A DNA stretch of 45,692 bases from the NCBI GenBank assembly GCA_016194325.1, contig JACQBS010000146.1, positions 1-45,692 on the forward strand, written 5' to 3'. Source of the DNA: Nitrospinota bacterium. GTDB taxonomy: Bacteria > Nitrospinota > Nitrospinia > UBA9942. Each line of letters begins with the position of its first letter. Position 1 is the stretch's first letter. Shown here in pieces: positions 1 through 7,565 of the stretch. The position numbers and the translations under genes were made by a program. The notes beneath the pieces were generated by a model. The model was not told the origin of the DNA. It was given only the letters and a program-made list of their open reading frames with translations, and did no database searches.

Positions 1-98
1 AGTTACAGAGATTGAAGCTGTTAAGTGGTGAGATGTCAAAATTATAACACTAAAAATCAAATTAAATTTGATACAGTCAAACAAAATTCACACCTTAG

Positions 99-129
99 TT
101 ATCCACACTCTCGTCTTCTATTGTCCACA
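99..129 (+). other. Two DnaA-box-like 9-mers
   Basis: TTATCCACA at 99-107 matches the classical DnaA box (TTATNCACA) exactly, and TTGTCCACA at 121-129 differs by one base. Both lie in the same orientation 22 bp apart, directly beside an AT-rich stretch (about 35-95). This is the arrangement of a minimal origin or a DnaA-regulated promoter, but two boxes in 200 bp can also arise by chance, and the window edge hides the rest. Confidence 0.3.
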
Positions 130-154
130 GCTCCTGTAGATGAAACAATTAGAA

Positions 155-195
155 TTGACATAATTATTGACACTAAATAGTTTATTCTGTATTCT
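155..195 (+). promoter_or_regulatory. Tandem sigma-70-type promoters of ktrB
   Basis: Two TTGACA hexamers lie at 155-160 and 167-172. The second is followed after 17 bp by TATTCT (190-195), and the first after 17 bp by the weaker TAGTTT (178-183). With the second pair, transcription would start about 1-3 bases before the ATG at 204, giving an almost leaderless message. No Shine-Dalgarno sequence is visible before that ATG. Confidence 0.5.
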
Positions 196-203
196 TTTCC
201 TCA

Positions 204-1553
204 ATGTCAAAGATTTATAAGCTTCGTCCATCCCATATAATTATTATCAGTTTTGCAGTATTTATTTTAATAGGCACTCTCCTCCTCTATCTCCCTATCT
301 CTTCCAAAAATGGAAACCTCTCTTTTATTGATTCACTCTTCATGGCAACATCTGCAGTATGTGTTACAGGTCTGGCAGTAGTAGATGTGGGGAATAATCT
401 GAGCTATTTTGGCCAGATTGTGCTATTGATACTCGTTCAAATCGGCGGGCTTGGCATAATGACCTTCTCCACTATATTCATGTATATCTTAAAAGGAGAG
501 ATTTCTGTTTATGAAAAGCTAATGATACAAGAGTCTTTTACACACACAGGGAAGGACATATATTCACTCCTGAAACACATATTCTTTTTTACAATTTTGA
601 TAGAGGGTATTGGTGCTGTAATATTATTAATAAGATTTAGTTTTGAATATAACATCTTTGATGCCATGTATTTATCCATATTTCACTCAATAGCAGCATT
701 CTGCAATGCAGGATTCTCCCCATTCCGTGACAGCCTTATAAGATATCAAAAGGATACTGTAATAAATCTAACAATTATTCTTTTAATAATATCAGGAGGG
801 CTTGGATTTTTCCTCCTCCATGAGATAAAAACTATCCTATACAGCAGATTTAAAAGACAGGTATCACTTCATACAAAGATGGCATTAATTGTAACAGCCA
901 TCCTTCTCTTTGGAGGGGCTGTCATATTTTTTATATTAGAAAAAAATAATACACTCAAAGATATGGGACTGCATGACCAGATTATATGTTCAGTTTTCCA
1001 ATCCGTTACTACAAGGACTGCCGGATTTAATACTGTAAATTTTGCTTTGCTCACAAATGCAACACTATTTATAATGATAATGCTTATGTTTATCGGAGCA
1101 TCACCCGGCTCTACAGGCGGAGGTATAAAGACGACCACATTTGGGGTCTTGTTTGCTATAATAAAGTCAAGATTTCACGCAAGGGAGGATGTAAATGTAT
1201 TCAACAGGACTATACCTTCAGAGGCAGTATCAAGGTCTATGGCAATAGTCTCTGCATCATTCATAATTGTTACACTATTTATTATACTCCTGACAATAAC
1301 GGAATTGTTTAATATCCCCCATCAGGAGAGCAGGGTATCTTTTATTGAAATCATGTTTGAGGTGGTTTCAGCATTTGGAACAGTCGGTCTGTCGGCAGGA
1401 ATAACAGAGAGGCTAACAGAATTGGGCAAGATTATTATATGCATGGTTATGTTTATAGGCAGATTGGGGCCGCTAACAATTGCACTTGCAGTTAGCCGTG
1501 AGGAGGCAAAGGGGAAATTTAGATATTCTGAAGAGAATTTGATGGTAGGATAA
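204..1553 (+). CDS. ktrB: KtrB/TrkH-family potassium transporter
   Basis: Pore-forming subunit of a K+ (or Na+-coupled K+) uptake system in the inner membrane. The protein is 449 residues, close to the KtrB length and shorter than most TrkH, and is hydrophobic throughout. Four pore-loop/selectivity-filter signatures are visible: SAVCVTGL near residue 50, AAFCNAGFSP near 170, TTRTAGFNT near 275 and SAFGTVGLSAG near 395, each with the filter glycine. The cytosolic gating partner KtrA follows 112 bp downstream on the same strand, so the two probably form one transport operon. The start has no clear Shine-Dalgarno and lies just behind a TTGACA-N17-TATTCT promoter. The KtrB versus TrkH assignment is by length only. 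Confidence 0.93.
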   Translation: MSKIYKLRPSHIIIISFAVFILIGTLLLYLPISSKNGNLSFIDSLFMATSAVCVTGLAVVDVGNNLSYFGQIVLLILVQIGGLGIMTFSTIFMYILKGEISVYEKLMIQESFTHTGKDIYSLLKHIFFFTILIEGIGAVILLIRFSFEYNIFDAMYLSIFHSIAAFCNAGFSPFRDSLIRYQKDTVINLTIILLIISGGLGFFLLHEIKTILYSRFKRQVSLHTKMALIVTAILLFGGAVIFFILEKNNTLKDMGLHDQIICSVFQSVTTRTAGFNTVNFALLTNATLFIMIMLMFIGASPGSTGGGIKTTTFGVLFAIIKSRFHAREDVNVFNRTIPSEAVSRSMAIVSASFIIVTLFIILLTITELFNIPHQESRVSFIEIMFEVVSAFGTVGLSAGITERLTELGKIIICMVMFIGRLGPLTIALAVSREEAKGKFRYSEENLMVG

Positions 1554-1554
1554 G

Positions 1555-1646
1555 ACAGTAGTAAGGAGTAAGCAGTAGGCCGTAGGCAGTAGGCAGTAGC
1601 AATAGAAAGTAGTTGCTGCCTACTTCTTACTGCTTACTGCCTACTG
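1555..1646. repeat. Hairpin element, GTAGGCAGTAG word
   Basis: The left arm repeats the word GTAAGCAGTAGGC/GTAGGCAGTAG; the right arm carries the complement (CTGCCTACT, TTACTGCTTACTG). It fills the ktrB-ktrA gap and ends just before the ktrA ribosome binding site (AGAGGGGGG). The same words recur at 24358-24412. Confidence 0.85.
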
Positions 1647-1665
1647 TTTTTAAAGAGGGGGGTAT

Positions 1666-2325
1666 ATGCGTAAATTTGTGGTTATAGGTTTGGGGATGTT
1701 CGGTTTCTATGTTGCAAAGAGTCTGTATGAAAAAGGGCATGAGGTAATTGCAATAGATAAAAACAAAGAGATAGTCCAGAAGATAAAAGACTTCTCCACT
1801 CAGGCTATTGTAGCAGATGCCACAGACAAAGAGACTCTTATGGCACTTGGTGTTCATGATGTTGATGTTGCTATCATAGGCCTTGGCACAAGCCTTGACG
1901 CCAGTGTCCTTACTACCCTTTATCTGAAAGAAATGGGAATTAAAAATATTGTTGCAAAGGCGATTACAGAAGACCACGGGAAGATACTAAGCACAATAGG
2001 TGCCACAGAGATAATATTTCCTGAAAAGGATATAGCAGTAAAGGTCGCAATGAGTGCGAGCTCAACAAATCTCCTTGATTATCTGCCTTTAGCCGAAGGA
2101 TACAGCATAATGGAAATCGCCCCTCCCAATAGCTTTATAGGGAAATCAATCAGAGACCTTCAACTCAGGACTATATATGGTGTACAAATAATAGCAGTAA
2201 AGGAGCTTATACCTGAACGGATAAATTTTATACCCTCACCTGATTTTATTATAAAGGACAGCGACAGCCTTATTGTAATGGGGCAGAATGAAAATTTGGA
2301 GAAGATAGAGAAGGCAAAAAAATAG
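1666..2325 (+). CDS. ktrA: KtrA/TrkA-family RCK potassium-uptake regulator
   Basis: Cytoplasmic nucleotide-binding subunit that gates the KtrB channel in response to NAD(H) or ATP/ADP. The 219-residue length is that of KtrA (one RCK unit) rather than the two-unit TrkA. The N-terminal Rossmann half begins with VVIGLGMFG (GxGxxG, about residues 5-13) and has the acidic residue at the end of beta-2 (AIDKN). The C-terminal RCK_C half runs from about residue 135 (SIMEIAPPNSFIGKSIRDL) to the end. A strong purine-rich ribosome binding site lies 6-10 bases before the ATG. It follows ktrB, separated only by a hairpin element. Confidence 0.93.
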   Translation: MRKFVVIGLGMFGFYVAKSLYEKGHEVIAIDKNKEIVQKIKDFSTQAIVADATDKETLMALGVHDVDVAIIGLGTSLDASVLTTLYLKEMGIKNIVAKAITEDHGKILSTIGATEIIFPEKDIAVKVAMSASSTNLLDYLPLAEGYSIMEIAPPNSFIGKSIRDLQLRTIYGVQIIAVKELIPERINFIPSPDFIIKDSDSLIVMGQNENLEKIEKAKK

Positions 2326-2380
2326 AGAGTCAGAGTGTCAAAGAGTCAAAGGACTTTGATACTATGATACTTTGATACTT
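2326..2380. repeat. Hairpin element, GTCAGAGTGTCAAAG word
   Basis: The left arm (GTCAGAGTGTCAAAGAGTCAAAGG) and right arm (CTTTGATACTATGATACTTTGATAC) are loose complements, each an imperfect tandem of a 7-9 bp word. It exactly fills the space between the convergent ktrA and tldD stop codons. Related words occur at 40517-40588 and 42503-42580. Confidence 0.8.
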
Positions 2381-3762
2381 TATATATTTGTCCCGCCTAC
2401 TATTATCTTTGGTATCCTTAGTGTCGGCTGGGCATCGGAGACAGGGGCACCCTGACCATCTTTACCACATGTCCCTATACTAAAACCGAGGTCATTCCCT
2501 ACCATATCTATCTCTTTAAGAACCTCAGGCCCATTCCCTGTCAGTGTCGCACCCCTTACAGGCTGTTTGATTTTTCCATCCTCTATCAAATACCCTTCAC
2601 TCACTTCAAATACAAAATCCCCATTGACTATGTTTACCTCTCCGCCACCCATCTTTTTTACAAACAGACCCTTTTTTACAGATTGCACAATCTCTTCAGG
2701 ATTCATTTTGCCGGGGGCAATAAATGTATTTGTCATCCTCGGTATAGGACGGTATTTATAAGACATCCTTCTTCCGTTTCCGGTAGAAGATTTACCACCC
2801 TTCATTGCACTCAGCCTGTCATACATAAACTGTTTAAGCACCCCATCCTCCACAAGGACTGTCCTCTGTGACGGAGTCCCTTCATCATCAAATCTGAAAG
2901 AACCCCTCTTTGCAGGAAGAGTAGAGTCATCTATTACTGTAACAAGAGGAGAGGCTATTTTTTCTCCAAGCCTCTTTGAATAAACAGATAATCCCTGCTG
3001 AATAAAGTCCCCTTCAAGTCCATGCCCTATTGCCTCATGTATCATTGTCCCCCCTGAATCACTGGAGAGGACAACTGTCATCTCTCCTGCCGGTGACTTA
3101 TCAGCCTCAAGCATCATAATTGCCCTATTTGCTGCAGTCCTTGCCACCTTATCAGGTGGTTCCTCATCAAAAAGTTCAAAACCCATAAACCCGCCTGCAG
3201 ATTCATATCCGGTCTGAATTGTTGTTCCATCCGATACAATTACATGCATAACAAATACAATACCGCTCCTATCATCTTCTGCCTGTTCCCCATTAGAGTT
3301 TGCTATCATTACCTTCTTTCTCCCATCCTGATACATGACCTTTACCTGCCTTACCCTTTTGTCAAAGTTTCTTCCTGTCTCATTGGCAATCTTCACCATT
3401 TCAATTTTCTTGCCTGTAGCAACCTTGTAAACATCTTTAAGGATTGGGAAATCAACATGAGGTCTCCTGACAGTCATATCTAATACAATATCCGCATTAC
3501 CCTTCGCAGCACTCCTGATTCTTTTTGCGAGTTCAAGGAGAGAAGTTTCATTAATATCACTTGTATATGCGTATGCAGTCCTTTTGTCATATATCAATCT
3601 CAAACCTGCACCAACATCCCTGCCGCTTATCACCTGTTCAATCTTATTATCCTCACAGACTATGCTGGTGGATGCTGAATCCTCTATAAATAGCTCTGCC
3701 AGTTCTCCTCCATTTGCCAATGTTTCTTTCAATACCCTTTTTATAACTGATTGTTCAATCAT
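2380..3762 (-). CDS. tldD: TldD-family metalloprotease
   Basis: Zinc protease of the TldD/PmbA (TldE) family, known in Escherichia coli as a heterodimer that degrades unfolded peptides and matures microcin B17. The zinc-binding HExxxH is visible as HEAIGH (residues 242-247), which identifies TldD rather than the non-catalytic TldE. The conserved GNGRR and the downstream RMTNTFI strand are present, and the 460-residue length fits. No tldE/pmbA gene is in the window. Its start overlaps the stop of the upstream DUF4911-type gene by ATGA, so the two are translationally coupled. Confidence 0.93.
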   Translation of the reverse strand: MIEQSVIKRVLKETLANGGELAELFIEDSASTSIVCEDNKIEQVISGRDVGAGLRLIYDKRTAYAYTSDINETSLLELAKRIRSAAKGNADIVLDMTVRRPHVDFPILKDVYKVATGKKIEMVKIANETGRNFDKRVRQVKVMYQDGRKKVMIANSNGEQAEDDRSGIVFVMHVIVSDGTTIQTGYESAGGFMGFELFDEEPPDKVARTAANRAIMMLEADKSPAGEMTVVLSSDSGGTMIHEAIGHGLEGDFIQQGLSVYSKRLGEKIASPLVTVIDDSTLPAKRGSFRFDDEGTPSQRTVLVEDGVLKQFMYDRLSAMKGGKSSTGNGRRMSYKYRPIPRMTNTFIAPGKMNPEEIVQSVKKGLFVKKMGGGEVNIVNGDFVFEVSEGYLIEDGKIKQPVRGATLTGNGPEVLKEIDMVGNDLGFSIGTCGKDGQGAPVSDAQPTLRIPKIIVGGTNI

Positions 3763-4025
3763 CCCGGCTCCTCTATTATCTCCAACTGGATCTCCTTCTT
3801 TAATTCCTCTAAAATCTTCTTTACATCCGAAACAAAATAAGGTGATGCGAGAATCTCAACAAGTGACTCCCATCGGTCTATTGTCCTTATAATGGCAAGA
3901 TTATCATAGGATTCAAAGATACCATTCAAATAAACAATATCCTCTCTCCTTACCTTAATTATAATTCTGTATACATCACTATAATCTATTATGCCTGACC
4001 TGTTTTCTGTGAGATTTTCTTTCAT
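3759..4025 (-). CDS. DUF4911-like small protein
   Basis: An 88-residue protein resembling DUF4911 proteins, which are of unknown function. It shows the pattern of that family: an N-terminal strand with RIIIKVRREDIVYLNGIFESYDN, a central AIIRTIDRW segment and a C-terminal acidic helix (DVKKILEELKKEI). No signal peptide, membrane segment or catalytic motif is evident. The stop codon overlaps the tldD start (ATGA). A ribosome binding site is weak (GAGAC before ATG). Family assignment is from memory of the pattern. Confidence 0.7.
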   Translation of the reverse strand: MKENLTENRSGIIDYSDVYRIIIKVRREDIVYLNGIFESYDNLAIIRTIDRWESLVEILASPYFVSDVKKILEELKKEIQLEIIEEPG

Positions 4026-4080
4026 GTCTCATAACTATATCTTAGTTAAAACTACTGTGTCAAGGTCAACAAAAGTCAGT

Positions 4081-4180
4081 AACAAAAATCTAATAGTGTC
4101 AGTGTCAGTGGGAGTGTCAGTATTTTTTACTGACACTGACACTATTAACTGACACTTCTTTATAATTTCCTGTGCATTAA
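4081..4180 (+). repeat. Hairpin element with conserved right flank, GTCAGTG word
   Basis: The left boundary AACAAAAATCTAATAG is followed by an arm of GTCAGTG tandems, a T-rich loop and an arm of ACTGACAC tandems. The right boundary is TATAATTTCCTGTGCATTAA (4161-4180). The hairpin itself is near perfect. The same word recurs at 7505-7565. An open frame through the element (minus strand, 4035-4220) is made of the repeat and is not considered a gene. Confidence 0.85.
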
Positions 4181-4222
4181 AATAACTTGACACTTTAGTT
4201 ATCGGAATGTTATTTTTCATCT

Positions 4223-4354
4223 ATGGCAAGCTCAAAAAGCAAGCATAAAAGGATACAGCATAAAAATAGATTAAGGGCAAAGAAAAGGGCAGAAAAAAGA
4301 AGAAAAGCATTAAAGGGTGCCAAGATAAAACCATCTGCGGTTACTGGCAGTTAA
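4223..4354 (+). CDS. 43-residue highly basic small protein
   Basis: The reading frame starts MASSKSKHKR and ends PSAVTGS. Of 43 residues, about 20 are Lys, Arg or His, and there is almost no acidic residue. It resembles small basic proteins beginning MASSKSKH that I recall from delta-like and Nitrospirota genomes, with no known function. Nucleic acid or ribosome binding is an inference from charge alone. It lies isolated between two hairpin elements, 43 bp after the conserved right flank of the first. No clear Shine-Dalgarno is visible. Confidence 0.65.
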   Translation: MASSKSKHKRIQHKNRLRAKKRAEKRRKALKGAKIKPSAVTGS

Positions 4355-4422
4355 TTTTAAAAAATCCTTTACTGATATTTCATTTCCCCACTTTATAATA
4401 AGTTAGCGGGTGAGTCTCACTC

Positions 4423-4600
4423 AAAAGAACAAAGACTTGAACACGAATAACACGAATGAGACAAATTACACGAATTAAGCAAGAGGCAAGATATAAGATT
4501 TTTTGCTTCTTTCTTCTGATTTCTTGCTTCTAATATATTCGTGCCATTCGTATATTCGTGAAATTCGTGTTCCAGATTTTTATAATTTCCTATACATTAA
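4423..4600 (+). repeat. Nested hairpin element, ACACGAAT word, conserved flanks
   Basis: The left boundary AAAAGAACAAAGACTTGAAC is followed by an outer arm of ACACGAAT repeats and an inner arm AAGCAAGAGGCAAGA. The inner complement TTCTGATTTCTTGCTTC and outer complement (ATTCGTG tandems) come next, then the right flank TATAATTTCCTATACATTAA (4581-4600). The element at 45373-45560 is a diverged copy with the same order of parts. The flank ends 21 bp before the next ATG. Confidence 0.87.
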
Positions 4601-4620
4601 ATAATTGATTTAAAACCTTT

Positions 4621-6009
4621 ATGGAAATTTTCACTAATAACAAAATTAATAAACAGACTTCAAGATTAATCTATGCATGGTTGTTCTTTGCTGTCTCAAC
4701 CCTTATATTTGCCGGCATATTTGCCTTTCTCCTGGCAATGTCAAGGACACCATTTATACAGGGTATCCTCCCTGTAAAAGACTATCTTTATACTGCACTT
4801 GTAACCCATGTTGTTCTCTCTGTTGTAATATGGTTTTTGGCATTTGAAGGCGTCTTATGGATATTGGCAGGCACAATATTTTCAAAGGGTGAACTATTCA
4901 GCCTCCCTTTATCATGGGCCGGCTTTTTCCTTTCCTCTGGAGGGACAATAATAATAATAATATCAGGTATCAGGGCATGGGGTGAACCTCTCCTGGCAAA
5001 TTATATTCCTGTATTAACCCATCCTGCCTTTTATACAGGATTAATCATGTTCGCATCAGGAATCTTTTTGACAATAGCCAACACACTATTGTCAGTTTAT
5101 AAAAATGTCACAAATGTTCAAAATAAAAACCTTTCTCTTATTACTTTTATAATGGGCATTACAGGATTAGTGGTGCTTATAGCACTCTCCTGTTTTCTTC
5201 TTGCCTATCTTTTTCTGCCATCTGACCTTAATATCAATACATATTTTGAAAAACTATTCTGGGGAGGGGGGCATATACTCCAATTCTCAAATACATTCGG
5301 AATGATATGTGCGTGGATACTTTTATCCCAGATTATTCTAAATAAATCACCAATGTCTGACCGCCCTGCAAAGCTCTTTTTATTAATCTCCTTCGGATTC
5401 ACACTCCCTGCCCCTCTATTCTATTTTTTCTTTGATGTAATAGGAATGGAAATGAGGGATTGGTTTACCCGCCTGATGCAGCTCGGGATGGGACCCCCTG
5501 CAGGTGCCTTTGCAATTGCTGTCATTATCGCAATAAAATCTTTTAAGGATGAAATAAAGAAACTGCCCTGGGATAAACCCGGATTTTCCGCACTCATTTT
5601 CTCCATTATTCTATTTTCAACCGGGGGGATTTTATCCCTGATGATAAGAGGGATTGATGTTAAAATACCATCACATTATCACGGAGTCATAGGAGGTGTC
5701 ACACTCTCTTTCATGGGTTTATCTTACTACATACTTCCCTTACTAAATAGAGATATTCCTAATACCAGAATGGCAAAGATTCAGCCTTATCTATACGGTA
5801 TTGGACAAATGCTCTTTATACTTGGGATGTTCTGGGCGGGGACTCATGGCGTGCCGAGGAAGACATACGGCGAGGCACAGAAACTTGACGACTTCGTTAA
5901 ACTTGCCGGGATGGGTATAATGGGATTCGGCGGTCTTATTGCTATTTTAGGCGGGGCTACATTTGTGCTTAATATACTAATACCACTGTTAAAGAGAACA
6001 AAAACCTAA
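4621..6009 (+). CDS. Heme-copper-oxidase subunit I-like membrane protein lacking the CuB His pair
   Basis: A 462-residue, about 12-helix protein with the fold signature of cytochrome oxidase/NO reductase subunit I. H63 (ALVTHVVLS) fits the helix-II low-spin heme ligand. H218 (WGGGHILQF) fits the helix-VI CuB histidine. H352 and H354 (PSHYHGVIGG) fit the high-spin and low-spin heme ligands of helix X, and GTHGVPRKTYG (about 407-417) matches the family's late G-x-PRR-Y region. About 50 residues after H218, where the two adjacent CuB histidines should be, the sequence reads FYFFFDVIG. The residue four after H218 is Phe, not the cross-linked Tyr. It may bind two hemes but not CuB in the usual way. 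No subunit II or c-type cytochrome is adjacent. Function is unknown: oxidase, NO reductase or electron-transfer relative. Confidence 0.8.
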   Translation: MEIFTNNKINKQTSRLIYAWLFFAVSTLIFAGIFAFLLAMSRTPFIQGILPVKDYLYTALVTHVVLSVVIWFLAFEGVLWILAGTIFSKGELFSLPLSWAGFFLSSGGTIIIIISGIRAWGEPLLANYIPVLTHPAFYTGLIMFASGIFLTIANTLLSVYKNVTNVQNKNLSLITFIMGITGLVVLIALSCFLLAYLFLPSDLNINTYFEKLFWGGGHILQFSNTFGMICAWILLSQIILNKSPMSDRPAKLFLLISFGFTLPAPLFYFFFDVIGMEMRDWFTRLMQLGMGPPAGAFAIAVIIAIKSFKDEIKKLPWDKPGFSALIFSIILFSTGGILSLMIRGIDVKIPSHYHGVIGGVTLSFMGLSYYILPLLNRDIPNTRMAKIQPYLYGIGQMLFILGMFWAGTHGVPRKTYGEAQKLDDFVKLAGMGIMGFGGLIAILGGATFVLNILIPLLKRTKT

Positions 6010-6160
6010 TCAGCCACAGACTCACACAGACTTAAACATTAAGAACTTAAGAACTTGAGAAGTTAAGAGGATAAGAAAATAAACTTCTCAACCTCTCATC
6101 TTCTCAATTTCTTAGTTTTTAATACTTGTCAGTGAAAGTCTGTGGCTAATTTTGTTTGCT
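5998..6160. repeat. Doubly nested hairpin element, CCACAGAC outer and TTAAGAACTT inner words
   Basis: The outer arms are CAGCCACAGACTCACACAGAC (about 6011-6031) and AGTGAAAGTCTGTGGCT (6131-6147). The inner arms are TTAAGAACTTGAGAAGTTAAG and CTTCTCAACCTCTCATCTTC. The left boundary GAACAAAAACCTAATC also encodes the last residues and stop of the gene ending at 6009, and the right end encodes the last residues and stop of grpE. Confidence 0.85.
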
Positions 6161-6784
6161 GGAATATCTACCTACTCTAACTTTTGCAGGGCGGAGGAGC
6201 CTCTCTTTTATCTTGTATCCGCACTCCAATTCCTCTATCACAATATTATCCTTATCTTTAGTATCCACCTCTACCACTTCAACAGCTTCCTCATCTATAG
6301 GATTAAAAGTCTTGCCGCATGCATCTATTTTTTCTACACCACAGATCTTAAGCTGGCTCAAAAATACTCCCTGAATCATCTTTATCCCATGAAAAAGGGA
6401 TTCAAAATTCCTGCTATTTTCTGCTGCGAAAACTGCCCTATTAAAATTATCTATAACAGGCAGGAGATTCAAAATAAACTCTCCATTTGCAACTTCAGCC
6501 TTCTTTTGATAATTTGCCTCCAGCCTCTTCCTGAAATCATCATTCTCAGCCATCTTCTGCTTGTATGCGGCAATATACTCTTTTAATTTTCTTTCACTCT
6601 CCTCTGCCTGATTTTTAAGCTGCTCCACATAAGTAGGAAGCCTTTCTTCAGGTTTAGCCTCTCCACCTTCCTCCTTATCTACCCAGAATCTCTTGTCTCT
6701 TACAGTAAACTGAGGTTCTTTTGTCTCTTTAACCTCTTCCTTTTTAATTTTCTCTTTTTCAACTACTGCTATCTCTTCCTTCAT
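6146..6784 (-). CDS. grpE: GrpE nucleotide exchange factor
   Basis: Co-chaperone that releases ADP from DnaK. The 212-residue protein has a long charged N-terminal segment (1-70, Lys/Glu-rich), a coiled coil (about 70-120, containing NDDFRKRLEAN) and the four-helix/beta-wing core. The core includes LLPVIDNFNRAV and FNPIDEEAVEVVEV, and near the end GYKIKERLLRPAKVRVG, the GrpE signature. It is the last gene of the dnaK-hsp20-small membrane protein-grpE run. Its final residues SKQN and its stop fall inside the flanking hairpin element. Confidence 0.95.
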   Translation of the reverse strand: MKEEIAVVEKEKIKKEEVKETKEPQFTVRDKRFWVDKEEGGEAKPEERLPTYVEQLKNQAEESERKLKEYIAAYKQKMAENDDFRKRLEANYQKKAEVANGEFILNLLPVIDNFNRAVFAAENSRNFESLFHGIKMIQGVFLSQLKICGVEKIDACGKTFNPIDEEAVEVVEVDTKDKDNIVIEELECGYKIKERLLRPAKVRVGRYSSKQN

Positions 6785-6971
6785 CCTGCATCTCCCCTGC
6801 TAATAAATTAAATGCGAAACCGAGTATAATTATTATAATACCTGCCATAAAGGTTATATAGCCTTCCCCTTCAATAAACTTTGCATAACCCTGTGGAATA
6901 TATTTTACCTGTAGGGAAAAACCAATCAGAAGTATAATAATACCGATACCTATAATTATCTTTTTAATCAT
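6759..6971 (-). CDS. Small two-helix membrane protein
   Basis: A 70-residue protein with two predicted transmembrane helices: IIIGIGIIILLIGFSLQV (about 4-21) and FMAGIIIIILGFAFNLL (about 41-57). They are separated by a short loop containing YIPQGYAKFIEGEGY. No family is recognised. It overlaps the grpE start by 26 bp and lies inside the heat-shock operon, so co-expression with chaperones is likely and a membrane-stress role is conceivable but unproven. Its Shine-Dalgarno is weak. The acidic tail (GEMQDEGRDSSS) would be cytoplasmic if both termini are inside. Confidence 0.6.
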   Translation of the reverse strand: MIKKIIIGIGIIILLIGFSLQVKYIPQGYAKFIEGEGYITFMAGIIIIILGFAFNLLAGEMQDEGRDSSS

Positions 6972-6985
6972 ATCTTTAAACGAAA

Positions 6986-7029
6986 AAGGGATTAAGGACT
7001 GGTTTACTAATCTCTAATCCCTAATCCCT
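6986..7029. repeat. Hairpin element, CTAATCCCTAATCCC word
   Basis: Left arm AGGGATTAAGGACT and right arm AATCTCTAATCCCTAATCCCT are complementary with slips. It fills the 65 bp gap between the hsp20 stop and the start of the small membrane protein gene. The same architecture as the other elements, with a private word. Confidence 0.7.
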
Positions 7030-7036
7030 GCTTTTG

Positions 7037-7486
7037 TCACTCCACATCAACCTTTATCATCTTTGGTTTTGCCTTCTCTTCCTTCGGCATAAAAATCTCC
7101 AGAACACCATCCTTAAATTTTGCCTTCACCTTATCCTGCTGGACTGTGCCCGGAAGTGTGAATACCCTCTGAAATGCCCCATAGGAACGTTCTATCCTGT
7201 GATAGTTCTCCTCCTTCACATCCTTTTCAAATTTTCTCTCTCCCTTCAAAGTGAGGGTATTATCCTTCACCTCTACAGTTATATCTTTCTGCTCAAGCCC
7301 CGGCAGTTCAGCCTTCAGCACAATATCATTCTGGGTTTCATAGATATCTACTGCAGGTGCCCAGACACCTTTAACTAAACCCTCTTCCGTTCCCCTATCG
7401 CGGAAAAATGTATCCTCAAAAAGTTTATTCATCCTGTCATGGATTGAAAGCAAATCCTTAAACGGCTCCCATCTTACAAGTGCCAT
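7037..7486 (-). CDS. Hsp20/alpha-crystallin small heat-shock protein
   Basis: ATP-independent holdase chaperone. The start at 7486 (MALVRWEPFKDL) is chosen because AAAGGAGGGAG lies 6-10 bases upstream; a longer frame to 7543 reads only hairpin-repeat sequence. The protein is 149 residues. The alpha-crystallin domain runs from about residue 40 (WAPAVDIYETQNDIVLKAELPG) to about 140. It includes the conserved GxLTxxxP-like segment as GVLEIFMPKEE, and GERKFEKDVKEENYHRIERSYGAFQR is the typical beta5-loop region. A C-terminal IxI-like motif is not obvious (KMIKVDVE). It lies between dnaK and grpE. Confidence 0.93.
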   Translation of the reverse strand: MALVRWEPFKDLLSIHDRMNKLFEDTFFRDRGTEEGLVKGVWAPAVDIYETQNDIVLKAELPGLEQKDITVEVKDNTLTLKGERKFEKDVKEENYHRIERSYGAFQRVFTLPGTVQQDKVKAKFKDGVLEIFMPKEEKAKPKMIKVDVE

Positions 7487-7504
7487 AAAATCTCCCTCCT
7501 TTAA

Positions 7505-7565
7505 ATCAGTGTCAGTGAAAGGAATTTGTTTTTTTACTGACACTTACACTAATAACTGACACTAT
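7505..7565. repeat. Hairpin element, GTCAGTG word (second copy)
   Basis: Left arm CAGTGTCAGTGAAAGG, T-run loop, right arm ACTGACACTTACACTAATAACTGACAC. It uses the same word as the element at 4081-4180. It lies between dnaK and hsp20; the dnaK stop codon (7562-7564) is inside its right edge. Confidence 0.8.

Noticed and set aside
2..31. Nine codons (VTEIEAVKW) ending in TGA at the left edge
   Set aside because: Could be the end of an upstream gene, but too short to support.
1627..1977. Open frame opposite ktrA
   Set aside because: Antisense to a well-conserved RCK protein and starting near a hairpin; a typical shadow frame.
4035..4220. Open frame of 61 codons on the minus strand
   Set aside because: It is read largely from the GTCAGTG hairpin element, overlaps its arms and flank, and has no ribosome binding site.
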